Assembly: GCA_934561115.1 (NCBI GenBank)
Contig: CAKTFS010000022.1
Coordinates: forward strand, 1-27,081
DNA length: 27,081 bases
Source of the DNA: an uncultured Faecalibacterium sp.
GTDB taxonomy: Bacteria > Bacillota > Clostridia > Oscillospirales > Ruminococcaceae
Direction of reading: 5' to 3'
Shown: positions 14,846-21,927 of the stretch, one piece after another
Position numbering within the stretch: position 1 is the stretch's first letter
Layout: the number at the start of each line of letters is the position of its first letter
Program-made: the position numbers and the translations under genes
Notes under the pieces: model-generated
What the model was told of the DNA's origin: nothing
Seen by the model: only the letters and a program-made list of their open reading frames with translations
Databases searched by the model: none

Positions 14846-15788
14846 TTTCCGCCAGCGGCAGGGTGAAAATCTGGTTCACCACCACCTCGTACTCCCACGG
14901 CTCGCGCAGCTTTTTCAGCTGCTTTTCCAGCTTTTCCGCCCCGGCAAAGCAGTGGATGAGGTAGAACCAGTGCCCCTTCATCCGGCTGATGGCGCAGCCA
15001 GCGCTGCCGAACAGTTCGGTGTAGCCGTGGTACAGGTCGGTCAGGTAGCCTCGCAGCTCTTCCTTGGTGGCGGGCGCACCGCCCCGCGCCCTGCGGAAAA
15101 GTGCCGGGTCGGCAATGAGCCCGCGCCCCACCATGATGCCGGACAGGGCGGGGAACTCCTCTTCCAGCGCGTGGAGCTGGGCGGCGGTGGTCACATCGCC
15201 GTTGTAGCACACCGGCATGGTGCACCGGGGCAGCGCAGCCGCAAAGGCAGCGCGGTCGGCCTGTCCGCGGTACTGCTGCCGCATCACCCGGGGGTGGATG
15301 GTCAGCTCCGAGATGGGGTAGCGGCTGTAAATTTCCAGAATGGCGGCAAACTCTTCCGGCTTCTCCACACCCAGCCGGGTCTTGACCGAGACGGGCCCTT
15401 CGGCGTGGGAGAATACCCCATCCAGAAAGGCGTCCACCTTGGCCGGGTCCCGCAGCATCCCGGAGCCTTTGCCCTTGGCAGTCACCGTCCCGGCGGGACA
15501 GCCCAGATTCAGATTCACCTCGGTATAGCCCAGCGCCCGCAGCTGACCGATCATCCACGCGGCCAGCGCGCCGTCCTTCGCCAGCAATTGCGGGATGACC
15601 GGCACACCGGGGTTTGCCGCCGGGGCAAGCTCTGCCATCTTCTTTTTAATGAGCACCCGGTTCTCCGGCGGGGAGATAAAAGGCGCATAATAGCGGTCGG
15701 CAGCGCCTTGTGCGCCGAACCATTTCTGATGGGTCTGCCGCCAGACCCGGTCTGTGAACCCCTCCATGGGGGCAGCATAATAAAGCAT
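14838..15788 (-). CDS. dus: tRNA-dihydrouridine synthase
   Basis: A 316-residue flavoenzyme that reduces uridine to dihydrouridine in tRNA with NADPH. It has MLYYAAPMEGFTD at the N-terminus, VNLNLGCPAG with the catalytic Cys at 97, the following KGKGSGML, SVKTRLG, ELTIHPR, YNGDV and MVGRGLIADP, the standard order of Dus FMN-binding TIM-barrel motifs. I chose ATG 15786-15788 because GGAG lies eight bases upstream and the conserved N-terminus begins there; the open frame to 15998 runs into repeat-like noncoding DNA. The C-terminus PLAEND ends inside repeat copy F. The subclass (DusA/B/C) is not assigned. Confidence 0.94.
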   Translation of the reverse strand: MLYYAAPMEGFTDRVWRQTHQKWFGAQGAADRYYAPFISPPENRVLIKKKMAELAPAANPGVPVIPQLLAKDGALAAWMIGQLRALGYTEVNLNLGCPAGTVTAKGKGSGMLRDPAKVDAFLDGVFSHAEGPVSVKTRLGVEKPEEFAAILEIYSRYPISELTIHPRVMRQQYRGQADRAAFAAALPRCTMPVCYNGDVTTAAQLHALEEEFPALSGIMVGRGLIADPALFRRARGGAPATKEELRGYLTDLYHGYTELFGSAGCAISRMKGHWFYLIHCFAGAEKLEKQLKKLREPWEYEVVVNQIFTLPLAEND

Positions 15789-15819
15789 GGGCGTTTCTCC
15801 AAACGTTTTTGTTACCGGT

Positions 15820-15828
15820 ATTGTAGCA
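15820..15828 (-). promoter_or_regulatory. Candidate extended -10 promoter of dus
   Basis: TGCTACAAT on the minus strand (-10 at 15820-15825), with no recognisable -35. It lies 32 bases upstream of the start codon. Confidence 0.5.
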
Positions 15829-15866
15829 TAAAATCCGGCGTGGGGAAAGGGGAGGGAACGGGGGAT

Positions 15867-16037
15867 GTTCTCTTTTGACACCAAAAGAGAACCAGAAAAG
15901 TGCCAGCGATTTCGACGCGCTGGATCCACGAAAAAGGGGCTGCTCGCCCCTTTTAACCCCAAAGCAGAGGGCTGCACCGGAAAAAACTGAAGATTCACGC
16001 CTGTTCGGCGTGAAGATCTTTTAACCGTTTTTTCCGG
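15867..16037. other. Cluster of strong stem-loops, noncoding
   Basis: Four structures follow in series. GTTCTCTTTTG/CAAAAGAGAAC is a perfect 11-bp stem with loop ACAC (15867-15892). CCAGCG/CGCTGG surrounds 15903-15922. AAAAGGGGC/GCCCCTTTT (15932-15954) is terminator-like on both strands. A nested hairpin covers 15977-16037: outer CCGGAAAAAAC/GTTTTTTCCGG, then AAGAT/ATCTT, then TCACGCC/GGCGTGA. No ORF is supported. It could be a repeat element or a structured RNA; I see no second copy in the window. With repeat IV and the cysK terminator it fills 15789-16373. Confidence 0.6.
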
Positions 16038-16053
16038 CTCCGCCGATTTGAAA

Positions 16054-16318
16054 CCCCTCAGTCGCTGCGCGACAGCTCCCCCAAGGGGGAGCGAACCCTC
16101 TCAGGCGCTCCCGCGCCAGCTCCCCCGAAGGGGGAGCTTTTCGGCCTCTACCGGTAAGTAGAGCAAAACCTCCCCCTTTCGGGGGAGGTGGCATCGCGCA
16201 GCGATGACGGAGAGGGTTGGCTCCCTCCCCGAGGGAGCTGTCAAAACCGTCAGGTTTTGACTGAGGGAGTTCAGGCGTCCCCTTGGGGGAGCTGGCGAAC
16301 GAAGTGAGCCTGAGGGGG
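16054..16318. repeat. GC-rich intergenic repeat family 2, copy IV (tandem units)
   Basis: At least four related units run together, each with a CTCA...AGCTCCC-type frame holding a different palindrome: GTCGCTGCGCGAC (16061-16073), GGCGC-tccc-GCGCC (16104-16117), CATCGC-gca-GCGATG (16192-16206) and GTCAAAACC/GGTTTTGAC (16240-16261). CTCTAC/GTAGAG (16146-16161) lies between units. Spacing and unit length vary, so it is not CRISPR. It is noncoding, and downstream of minus-strand cysK. Confidence 0.85.
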
Positions 16319-16321
16319 TAT

Positions 16322-16356
16322 AAAAAACTCCCGCCCTGCGGGGTGCAGAGCGGGAG
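16322..16356 (-). terminator. Terminator of cysK
   Basis: On the minus strand CTCCCGC and GCGGGAG arms (16328-16334, 16350-16356), with an inner CTGC/GCAG stem, are followed by T6 (A-run 16322-16327). It lies 17 bases after the cysK stop. Confidence 0.92.
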
Positions 16357-16373
16357 AGGAGAGTTTTTGGAGA

Positions 16374-17306
16374 TTATTCAGCAAACAGCGGGGTGGACAG
16401 GTAACGGTCGCCGGTATCGGGCAGCAGAACAACGATGTTCTTGCCTGCGTTCTCCGGGCGCTTTGCCAGCTGGATGGCGGCCCAGACGGCAGCACCGGAG
16501 GAGATGCCTACCAGCACGCCTTCCTTGTGGCCGATCAGACGGCCGGTGGCAAAGGCGTCGTCGTTCTCCACGGCGATGATCTCGTCATAGACGGTGGTGT
16601 CCAGCACGTCCGGCACAAAGCCGGCACCGATGCCCTGGATCTTATGTGCACCGGCAGTGCCCTTGCTCAGCACAGGGGAGGAAGCGGGCTCAACAGCCAC
16701 CACCTTGACGGCGGGGTTCTTGCTCTTGAGGTACTTGCCAACGCCGGTCACGGTGCCGCCGGTGCCAACGCCTGCCACAAAGATATCCACCTTACCATCG
16801 GTATCTTCCCAGATCTCGGGGCCGGTGGTCTCGATGTGCGCCTGCGGGTTGGCGGGGTTCACGAACTGACCGGGGATGAAGGAATTGGGGATCTCCTTTG
16901 CCAGCTCGTCGGCCTTGGCAATGGCGCCCTTCATGCCCTTGGCACCCTCGCTCAGCACCAACTCGGCACCGTAAGCCTTCATCAGCTGGCGGCGCTCCAC
17001 GCTCATGGTCTCGGGCATTACGATGATGATGCGGTAGCCCTTGGCAGCTGCCACAGCAGCCAGACCGATGCCGGTGTTGCCGGAGGTGGGCTCGATGATG
17101 ACGGAGCCTTCCTTCAGCAGACCCTTGGCCTCGGCGTCGTCGATCATCTTTTTGGCAATGCGGTCCTTCACGGAACCGGCGGGGTTGAAGTACTCCAGCT
17201 TGGCAATAACGTGGGCGGGCAGCTGCTCTTCCTTCTCAATATGGCTGAGCTCCAGCAGCGGGGTGTGACCGATCAACTGATCTGCGGCGGTATAGATCTT
17301 GCTCAT
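16374..17306 (-). CDS. cysK: Cysteine synthase A (O-acetylserine sulfhydrylase)
   Basis: A 310-residue PLP enzyme that makes cysteine from O-acetylserine and sulfide. The PLP lysine is K47 (PAGSVKDR), the substrate loop is TSGNTG (74-79), the phosphate-binding loop is GTGGT (181-185) and the PLP-nitrogen serine is in GISSGAA (269-270). Length and motifs are those of CysK. AGAGGGA eight bases upstream sets the start at 17306. It is transcribed alone from a perfect consensus promoter with a 110-base leader and diverges from an Rrf2-type regulator. That fits the CymR-cysteine regulon logic of Firmicutes; the regulatory link is inference. Confidence 0.96.
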   Translation of the reverse strand: MSKIYTAADQLIGHTPLLELSHIEKEEQLPAHVIAKLEYFNPAGSVKDRIAKKMIDDAEAKGLLKEGSVIIEPTSGNTGIGLAAVAAAKGYRIIIVMPETMSVERRQLMKAYGAELVLSEGAKGMKGAIAKADELAKEIPNSFIPGQFVNPANPQAHIETTGPEIWEDTDGKVDIFVAGVGTGGTVTGVGKYLKSKNPAVKVVAVEPASSPVLSKGTAGAHKIQGIGAGFVPDVLDTTVYDEIIAVENDDAFATGRLIGHKEGVLVGISSGAAVWAAIQLAKRPENAGKNIVVLLPDTGDRYLSTPLFAE

Positions 17307-17393
17307 AATACTTGTCCCTCTTTCTGATATCGTTACGGGGTGCATGGCCCTGTCTTGCGCCGGTGTGTCCGGCTGTGATTCCCTCTAAACCTT

Positions 17394-17418
17394 CAAACCA
17401 ACATTGTTTGTGGGTTTG
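17394..17418. promoter_or_regulatory. Inverted repeat at the cysK transcription start; candidate operator
   Basis: CAAACC (17394-17399) and GGTTTG (17413-17418) flank a 13-base AT-richer centre. It covers the predicted first 25 transcribed bases of cysK, just downstream of its -10. The neighbouring Rrf2-type protein is the natural candidate binder, but the site does not clearly match a consensus I know. Confidence 0.4.
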
Positions 17419-17423
17419 ATGGC

Positions 17424-17452
17424 ATTATAGCCCTGTTTCCCCTGCTTGTCAA
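17424..17452 (-). promoter_or_regulatory. Consensus promoter of cysK
   Basis: On the minus strand TTGACA (17447-17452), 17 bases, TATAAT (17424-17429): both boxes are perfect. A promoter this strong usually needs a repressor. Confidence 0.95.
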
Positions 17453-17475
17453 GGGGTTTTTTGAAAAAAGTGGGA

Positions 17476-17504
17476 TTGAAAAGTGACTTACCCTGTTGTA
17501 TAAT
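17476..17504 (+). promoter_or_regulatory. Promoter of the Rrf2 regulator gene
   Basis: TTGAAA (17476-17481), 17 bases, TATAAT (17499-17504). The two divergent -35 boxes are 23 bases apart, so one bound regulator could affect both. Confidence 0.9.
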
Positions 17505-17542
17505 GGGTTATGATAAAATTTGACCGGAAGGAAGTACGGATT

Positions 17543-17974
17543 ATGATCGTTTCGACCAAAGGACGCTATGCGCTGCGGGTGATGATCGACCTCGCAGAGC
17601 ATCAGTCTGAAAAATATGTTCCCTTAAAGGAAGTAGCCACCCGGCAGGAGATCTCGGAAAAGTATCTGGAGAACATCCTCAAGGTTCTGGTGCAGAACGG
17701 CTTTCTGGAGGGGCTGCGCGGCAAGGGCGGCGGCTACCGGCTGACCCGCAGCCCGGATCAGTACACCGTAAGCGAGATTTTGATGCTCACCGAGGGCAGT
17801 CTTGCCCCGGTAAGCTGCCTGACCCCCGGCGCTTCTGCCTGCGCCCGGATGGCCAACTGCCGCACCTACGAGATGTGGAAGGGGCTCAACGACCTGATCT
17901 CGGACTACTTCGGCAAGATCACGCTGGCAGACCTTGCCCTGCCGGATCAGGCCGGCAACGATTATGTGATCTGA
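17543..17974 (+). CDS. Rrf2-family transcriptional regulator (CymR/IscR-like)
   Basis: A 143-residue regulator. The N-terminal winged helix shows STKGRYALRVMIDLA, ISEKYLENILKVL and GFLEGLRGKGGGYRL, all typical of Rrf2. Three cysteines, C92, C100 and C106 (C-x7-C-x5-C), sit where IscR holds its Fe-S cluster (C-x5-C-x5-C), so iron-sulfur or thiol sensing is plausible; plain CymR lacks this triad. GGAAGGAAG upstream favours ATG 17543 over the ATG at 17510, which lies next to the -10. Its position opposite cysK suggests control of cysteine synthesis. Which of CymR-like or IscR-like function applies is undecided. Confidence 0.92.
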   Translation: MIVSTKGRYALRVMIDLAEHQSEKYVPLKEVATRQEISEKYLENILKVLVQNGFLEGLRGKGGGYRLTRSPDQYTVSEILMLTEGSLAPVSCLTPGASACARMANCRTYEMWKGLNDLISDYFGKITLADLALPDQAGNDYVI

Positions 17975-17979
17975 ACCTT

Positions 17980-18010
17980 GCGCACCGGAACTGCACCGGT
18001 GCGCTTTTTT
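17980..18010 (+). terminator. Terminator of the Rrf2 gene
   Basis: A perfect 9-bp stem GCGCACCGG/CCGGTGCGC (17980-17988, 17996-18004) is followed by T6. Confidence 0.93.
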
Positions 18011-18057
18011 GTACAGTTCTGCACAAAAGGTGCAGAACTTCTTGGCAAGATTCACGG

Positions 18058-18086
18058 TTGATGGAGCGGGCAGTCCGCGGTATACT
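18058..18086 (+). promoter_or_regulatory. Promoter of lrgAB
   Basis: TTGATG (18058-18063), 17 bases, TATACT (18081-18086). The leader of about 75 bases contains GGGC-aaaaa-GCCC (18114-18126). The ATG inside the -35 cannot be the lrgA start on this transcript. Confidence 0.85.
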
Positions 18087-18165
18087 TTTACCTTGTGTGA
18101 GACAGAAAATTCCGGGCAAAAAGCCCGTTGTCTGTACGTTAAAAACCAGAAAGGGGAGTTCTGAT

Positions 18166-18534
18166 ACGAAGTATATTTTTCAGTTCGGGCGCATTCTCGC
18201 GTTTTGTTTTCTGGGCGAGGTGCTGCACGCGGTGCTGCCGCTGCCGGTGCCTGCCAGTGTGTACGGTCTGGTGCTGCTGCTGGCAGCCCTAACCGCAGGG
18301 ATCGTAAAGCTGGAGCAGGTCAAGGAGACCGGCACCTACCTGACCGGTATTTTTCCGCTGCTGTTCGTGCCCGCCGCTGCGGGCATCATGGAGCTGTGGG
18401 CAGAGATGGGACAGCTGCTGCTGCCCATCCTGATCGCCATTCTGCCGGTGACAGTGCTGGTGATGGCGGCCGCAGGCCGCACCACGCAGGCGCTGACTGC
18501 CCGCAATAAAAAGGAGGAGGCCGACCATGACTGA
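18166..18534 (+). CDS. lrgA: LrgA/CidA holin-like membrane protein, apparent ACG start
   Basis: A 122-residue, four-helix membrane protein. KYIFQFGRILAFCFLGEVLH and LPLPVPASVYGLVLLL match the LrgA/CidA N-terminus, which normally begins Met-Lys-Tyr. Here the Met position is ACG (18166-18168), 7 bases after the ribosome site AAAGGGGAG (18150-18158). No ATG, GTG or TTG lies in frame between the promoter and this point. So either ACG is used, a T-to-C change has weakened the gene, or there is a sequence error. LrgA works with LrgB in export or wall-hydrolase control (pyruvate uptake in Bacillus). The stop overlaps the lrgB start by 8 bases, supporting translational coupling. Confidence 0.85.
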   Translation, partial: TKYIFQFGRILAFCFLGEVLHAVLPLPVPASVYGLVLLLAALTAGIVKLEQVKETGTYLTGIFPLLFVPAAAGIMELWAEMGQLLLPILIAILPVTVLVMAAAGRTTQALTARNKKEEADHD

Positions 18535-19234
18535 GCTGCTGAACGATTTTCTGACCGGCTCGGTGGCATGGGGCGTGCTGCTTACGCTGGCGGCCTTTGG
18601 GCTGGGTGTGCTCATCAACCGGGTGACCGGCAAGGCCATCTTTAACCCGCTGCTGCTGGGCAGTATTTTCGTCATCGTTTTTCTGTCGGTGTGCAATATC
18701 CCCTATGGGGACTACAAAACCAGCGCTGCGCCGGTAAGCTATCTGCTGCTGCCCGCCACGGTGGCGCTGGCCATCCCACTGTATGAAAAGCTGGATCTGC
18801 TCAAAAAGAACGCGCCTGCCATCATCGCGGGCATCTCGGTGGGCACGCTGGTCAGTCTGGGCAGCGCCTTTGCACTGGCGCTGGCAATGGACCTGACCCA
18901 GGAGCAGTACGCCACCCTGCTGCCGAAGTCGGTGACCACCGCCATCAGCATGGACGTGGCCGCAGAGCTGGGCGGCATTGCAGCCCTGACCGGTGCCATC
19001 GTCATCGTCACCGGCATCGTGGGCGCACTGCTGGCCGAGACGGTGTGCAAGCTATTCCACATCACCGACCCCATCGCCAAGGGCGTGGGCATCGGCACCG
19101 CAGCCCATGCCGTGGGCACCAGCAAGGCGCTGCAGATGGGCGAGGTGGAAGGTGCCATGAGCGGCCTTTCCATCGCCGTAGCCGGTGTGCTGACCGCCGT
19201 GCTCTGCCCGGTGTTCGTGGGCTTTATCCATTAA
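18527..19234 (+). CDS. lrgB: LrgB family membrane protein
   Basis: A 235-residue protein of full family length with many membrane helices. LrgB-type motifs include NPLLLGSIFVI, YKTSAAPVSYLLLPATVALAIPLY, LLPKSVTTAISMDVAAELGG and AHAVGTSKALQMGEVEGAMSGL; the last contains the conserved His-x-x-Gly-Thr-x-x-Ala region. It is the partner of LrgA. AAAAAGGAGG nine bases before ATG sets the start, inside the end of lrgA. lrgAB operons are often driven by LytSR, but none is present here. Confidence 0.95.
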   Translation: MTELLNDFLTGSVAWGVLLTLAAFGLGVLINRVTGKAIFNPLLLGSIFVIVFLSVCNIPYGDYKTSAAPVSYLLLPATVALAIPLYEKLDLLKKNAPAIIAGISVGTLVSLGSAFALALAMDLTQEQYATLLPKSVTTAISMDVAAELGGIAALTGAIVIVTGIVGALLAETVCKLFHITDPIAKGVGIGTAAHAVGTSKALQMGEVEGAMSGLSIAVAGVLTAVLCPVFVGFIH

Positions 19235-19246
19235 GGAACAAAATAC

Positions 19247-19289
19247 AGAAACACCCCCGGCGGTCATTGCGGCTGCCGGGGGTGTTTCT
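19247..19289. terminator. Bidirectional terminator between lrgB and the ABC importer
   Basis: A perfect 15-bp stem (19247-19261 with 19275-19289). T-rich tails exist on both sides (TTTCTCT on plus, TTTCTGTATTTTG on minus), neither a pure T-run. It serves the convergent lrgB and importer transcripts. Confidence 0.78.
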
Positions 19290-19345
19290 CTGTGGGTGGA
19301 AAACAAAAAAGAGGTGAAAAGAAGAATGGTTGGTAAATATCCGTT

Positions 19346-20119
19346 TTATGCGGCCTTTGCCGGGGCAAAGACCACGGCCTTCTTCTGCCGCGCCTGCATG
19401 GAGCGGACGATGCAGCTGAGGGTGAAGTTGATGACAAAATAGATGACGCAGGCGGTGCCGAACAGCACCATGACATCCGAAACATTCACCGTGCCAAGGC
19501 CGTTGTAGGTACCGGCGGCGCTCAGCAGCTGCCGGATGCGTGCCATCAGCTCAATGGTGGCCACGTTGGCAAGGTAGGAGGAATCCTTGATGGTGGTGAT
19601 CACCTGACTGAGCAGGGTAGGGATGATGTTGCGGTAGGCCTGCGGTAGGATGATGTACAGCAGCACCTCGGCGGTGTTGAAGCCCTGCGCATAGCCTGCC
19701 TCAAACTGCCCCTTGGCGACGCCGTTCAGGCCGCCGCGGACGATCTCGGCAATGACCGAGGAGTTGAACAGGATCAGTGCCAGCGCTGCCTTGAACAGCA
19801 GCTTCATCTCCACACTGGTCAGACCGAACATTTTGTGGGCAAAGAAGGCCGGGCAGGGGCAGAACACCACACACACGAAGATCCACAACAGGTAGGGCGT
19901 GTTGCGGAACAGCTCGATGTAGGCGGCGGACAGCCAGCCAAGGATGCGCGCCGGGCCCTTTTTACAGTAGGTGCGGGCCAGCGCCAGCAGCGAGCCTAAG
20001 ATCAGGCCCAGAATGACGCCCAGCACCGAGATGATGCAGGTAAAGGCGATGCCCCGCAGCAGATACAGGAATACGCCCGGCTGCGCGAGGATGGAAAAAC
20101 TGGAAGCGAGAGTGCTCAT
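19346..20119 (-). CDS. Polar amino-acid ABC transporter permease (last gene of the operon)
   Basis: A 257-residue HisM/GlnP-type permease with about five membrane helices. YIELFRNTPYLLWIF is the conserved segment after the first helices, and GGLNGVAKGQFEAGYAQGFN with the following IILPQAYRNIIPTLLSQ is the EAA loop that contacts the ATPase. Its ATG follows the previous gene's stop with no gap, and its ribosome site AAAGGAGGCGG lies within that gene, so the two permeases are tightly coupled and likely form a heterodimer. Substrate unknown. Confidence 0.95.
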   Translation of the reverse strand: MSTLASSFSILAQPGVFLYLLRGIAFTCIISVLGVILGLILGSLLALARTYCKKGPARILGWLSAAYIELFRNTPYLLWIFVCVVFCPCPAFFAHKMFGLTSVEMKLLFKAALALILFNSSVIAEIVRGGLNGVAKGQFEAGYAQGFNTAEVLLYIILPQAYRNIIPTLLSQVITTIKDSSYLANVATIELMARIRQLLSAAGTYNGLGTVNVSDVMVLFGTACVIYFVINFTLSCIVRSMQARQKKAVVFAPAKAA

Positions 20120-20857
20120 TTATGCCGCCTCCTTTAAGGCTGCAGCCTTTGCGGCGCGCAGGGCGGGGTCTGCCTTGCCCTTGCGCTCCTTGAGGGAGGC
20201 CTCCCAGCGGGTAGCCAGCGTGGACAGCGGGAAGCAGACCACAAAGAAGATGGCACCGCAGACGATGTAGGCCGGTGCGTAGGCACCGCCGGTGGAAGCA
20301 CCGGTGACGAAGCTGTAGGTCACGCTGATCAGGTCTGCACCGCCTACGATGTACAGGCAGGAGGTGTTCTTGAACAGGTTGACCACCTGATTGACCATGG
20401 GCGGCAGCATAACGGGGATGCTCTGCGGCAGGATGATATAGGCCATCCGCTGCAAATAGCCAAAGCCCTGCGCCTGTGCGGCCTCGAACTGTCCTTTCGG
20501 CACCGACTCAATGGCGGCACGGACGACCTCGCCCATATAGGCACCGGTGTAAACGCCCAGCGCAATGATGCCGGTGCGGATGACGCCCATGCTCAGCCCT
20601 GCAAAGGCCAGCGCGTAGTACAAAAAGCACAGCTGCAACAGCAGCGGCGTATTCTGGATGAACTCCACATATATCCGGGCGATGAATTGCAGCGGCTTTT
20701 TGCCGCTTGTCGCCATCAGGCCCAGTACAACGCCCAGCACAAAGGCCAGTGCCAGCGCAAAAAACGCTGTCATCAGGGTATTGCCCAGCCCCAGCAGAAA
20801 GCTTTCCCGGTGGTTCCACACCGTTGCCCATGCGTCCATTGAAAACAGACCGGACAT
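20120..20857 (-). CDS. Polar amino-acid ABC transporter permease
   Basis: A 245-residue HisQ/GlnP-type permease. IYVEFIQNTPLLLQLCFLYY and the EAA loop around VPKGQFEAAQAQGFG and ILPQSIPVMLPP are present. AGGAG eight bases before ATG 20855-20857 is preferred over an in-frame GTG nine bases earlier, which is too close to that site. The C-terminal tail is charged and Ala/Lys-rich and encodes the ribosome site of the next gene. Confidence 0.94.
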   Translation of the reverse strand: MSGLFSMDAWATVWNHRESFLLGLGNTLMTAFFALALAFVLGVVLGLMATSGKKPLQFIARIYVEFIQNTPLLLQLCFLYYALAFAGLSMGVIRTGIIALGVYTGAYMGEVVRAAIESVPKGQFEAAQAQGFGYLQRMAYIILPQSIPVMLPPMVNQVVNLFKNTSCLYIVGGADLISVTYSFVTGASTGGAYAPAYIVCGAIFFVVCFPLSTLATRWEASLKERKGKADPALRAAKAAALKEAA

Positions 20858-20897
20858 AACGAACACTCCTCTCTCCTATACCGTAACGGCACTGGTG

Positions 20898-21806
20898 TTA
20901 TGCCAGACCGTTCTCCTTGATCAGGCCGTCAATGGTGCCATCGGACAGCCAGCCGCTGACCAGCTCATCGCACACAGCGGAGAAGCCGCTGCCCTTCTTG
21001 GTGGCCACGCCGTACTCCTGCGGGCTGAACTCGGCATCAATGTAGCTGCGGCCCTCGGTCTTGTAGATGGCCAGAATGGACTTATCCACGCAGAAGCCGT
21101 TCACTTCGCCTGCGCTCAGTGCGGTGCTGATGGCGGGATAATCGTCGTACTGACGGAAGGAGATGCCATCCTTCCAGGTATCGGCGTTGAAGGTGTCGGC
21201 ATTGAAGCCCTCGCCGGTGATAACACCCTCGTCGATCATCTCCTGCACCAGAGCACGGGCGGAGGTGGAACCGGAGGAAACGCCCACCACCTTATCCTTC
21301 AAATCAGCCAGCGCCTTGATGCCGGAGGAATCCTCCACCAGAACACTGACGTAGTCGGTGTAGTAGGGGGTGGAGAAGTCCCAGCTCTTGCGGCGCTCTT
21401 CGGTGATGGTAAAGGTGGCCAGCACGCAGTCGATATCGCCGGAATCCAGCAGCTCGCCGCGGGTAGCGGCGGTGACGGTGGTAAACTCTACGTCCACGCC
21501 CAGATGCTCGGCGATCATCTCTGCCAGACTATCCTCCAGACCGGTATACTCGCCGGTGAGGGTATCCTGAAAACTGAAGCCCTTGACGGCGTTCTTGACG
21601 CCTACCTTCAGCACACCGCGGTCGATGATGGCCTGCACATCCGCAGAGACAGCCTCGGAGGAAGCTGCCGCGCTGCCGGAAGCGGCAGAGGATGCGGTGG
21701 AGGCTGCCACAGAGCTGCTGGCAGAGCCGCCGCAGGCGGTAAGAGCGGTGAGGGCAATGGCCGTACCGGCGGCCTTGACAAAGCTACGACGCGAGATCTT
21801 TTTCAT
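20898..21806 (-). CDS. Amino-acid ABC transporter substrate-binding lipoprotein with Tat-like signal
   Basis: A 302-residue family-3 solute-binding protein. The N-terminus MKKISRRSFVKAAG has a perfect twin-arginine motif (SRRxFxK), then a hydrophobic run and the lipobox LTAC with C25, then a Ser/Ala-rich linker to about residue 55. VLKVGVKNAVKGFSF, GEYTGLEDSLAEMIA, DCVLATFTITEERRKSWDFS and VVGVSSGSTS are typical of polar amino-acid binding proteins. FNADTFNADT is a small tandem duplication with different codons in each copy. I chose the second ATG (21804-21806) for its 9-base distance from GAGGAG. The family suggests polar amino-acid binding; the exact ligand is unknown. Confidence 0.94.
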   Translation of the reverse strand: MKKISRRSFVKAAGTAIALTALTACGGSASSSVAASTASSAASGSAAASSEAVSADVQAIIDRGVLKVGVKNAVKGFSFQDTLTGEYTGLEDSLAEMIAEHLGVDVEFTTVTAATRGELLDSGDIDCVLATFTITEERRKSWDFSTPYYTDYVSVLVEDSSGIKALADLKDKVVGVSSGSTSARALVQEMIDEGVITGEGFNADTFNADTWKDGISFRQYDDYPAISTALSAGEVNGFCVDKSILAIYKTEGRSYIDAEFSPQEYGVATKKGSGFSAVCDELVSGWLSDGTIDGLIKENGLA

Positions 21807-21927
21807 AATCATACACTCCTCTATAAAGTCCGCAGCCCGGACGGCTTTCCCTTCCGTCCCCCATGGGCTGCTCTATCCACAACGGGTGCCGCTTGTGCTG
21901 CGGCAGCTCCGCAGTGACCAAAATTGC

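Noticed and set aside
15789..15998. N-terminal extension of Dus to 15998
   Set aside because: It covers the promoter and a perfect noncoding hairpin; the conserved Dus N-terminus starts at 15788.
16054..16318. CRISPR-like array of hairpins
   Set aside because: Unit length and spacing vary, there is no constant direct repeat with unique spacers, and no cas gene is present.
18061..18165. ATG 18061 as the lrgA start
   Set aside because: It lies inside the -35 box of the predicted promoter, has no ribosome site, and adds 35 residues foreign to the family.
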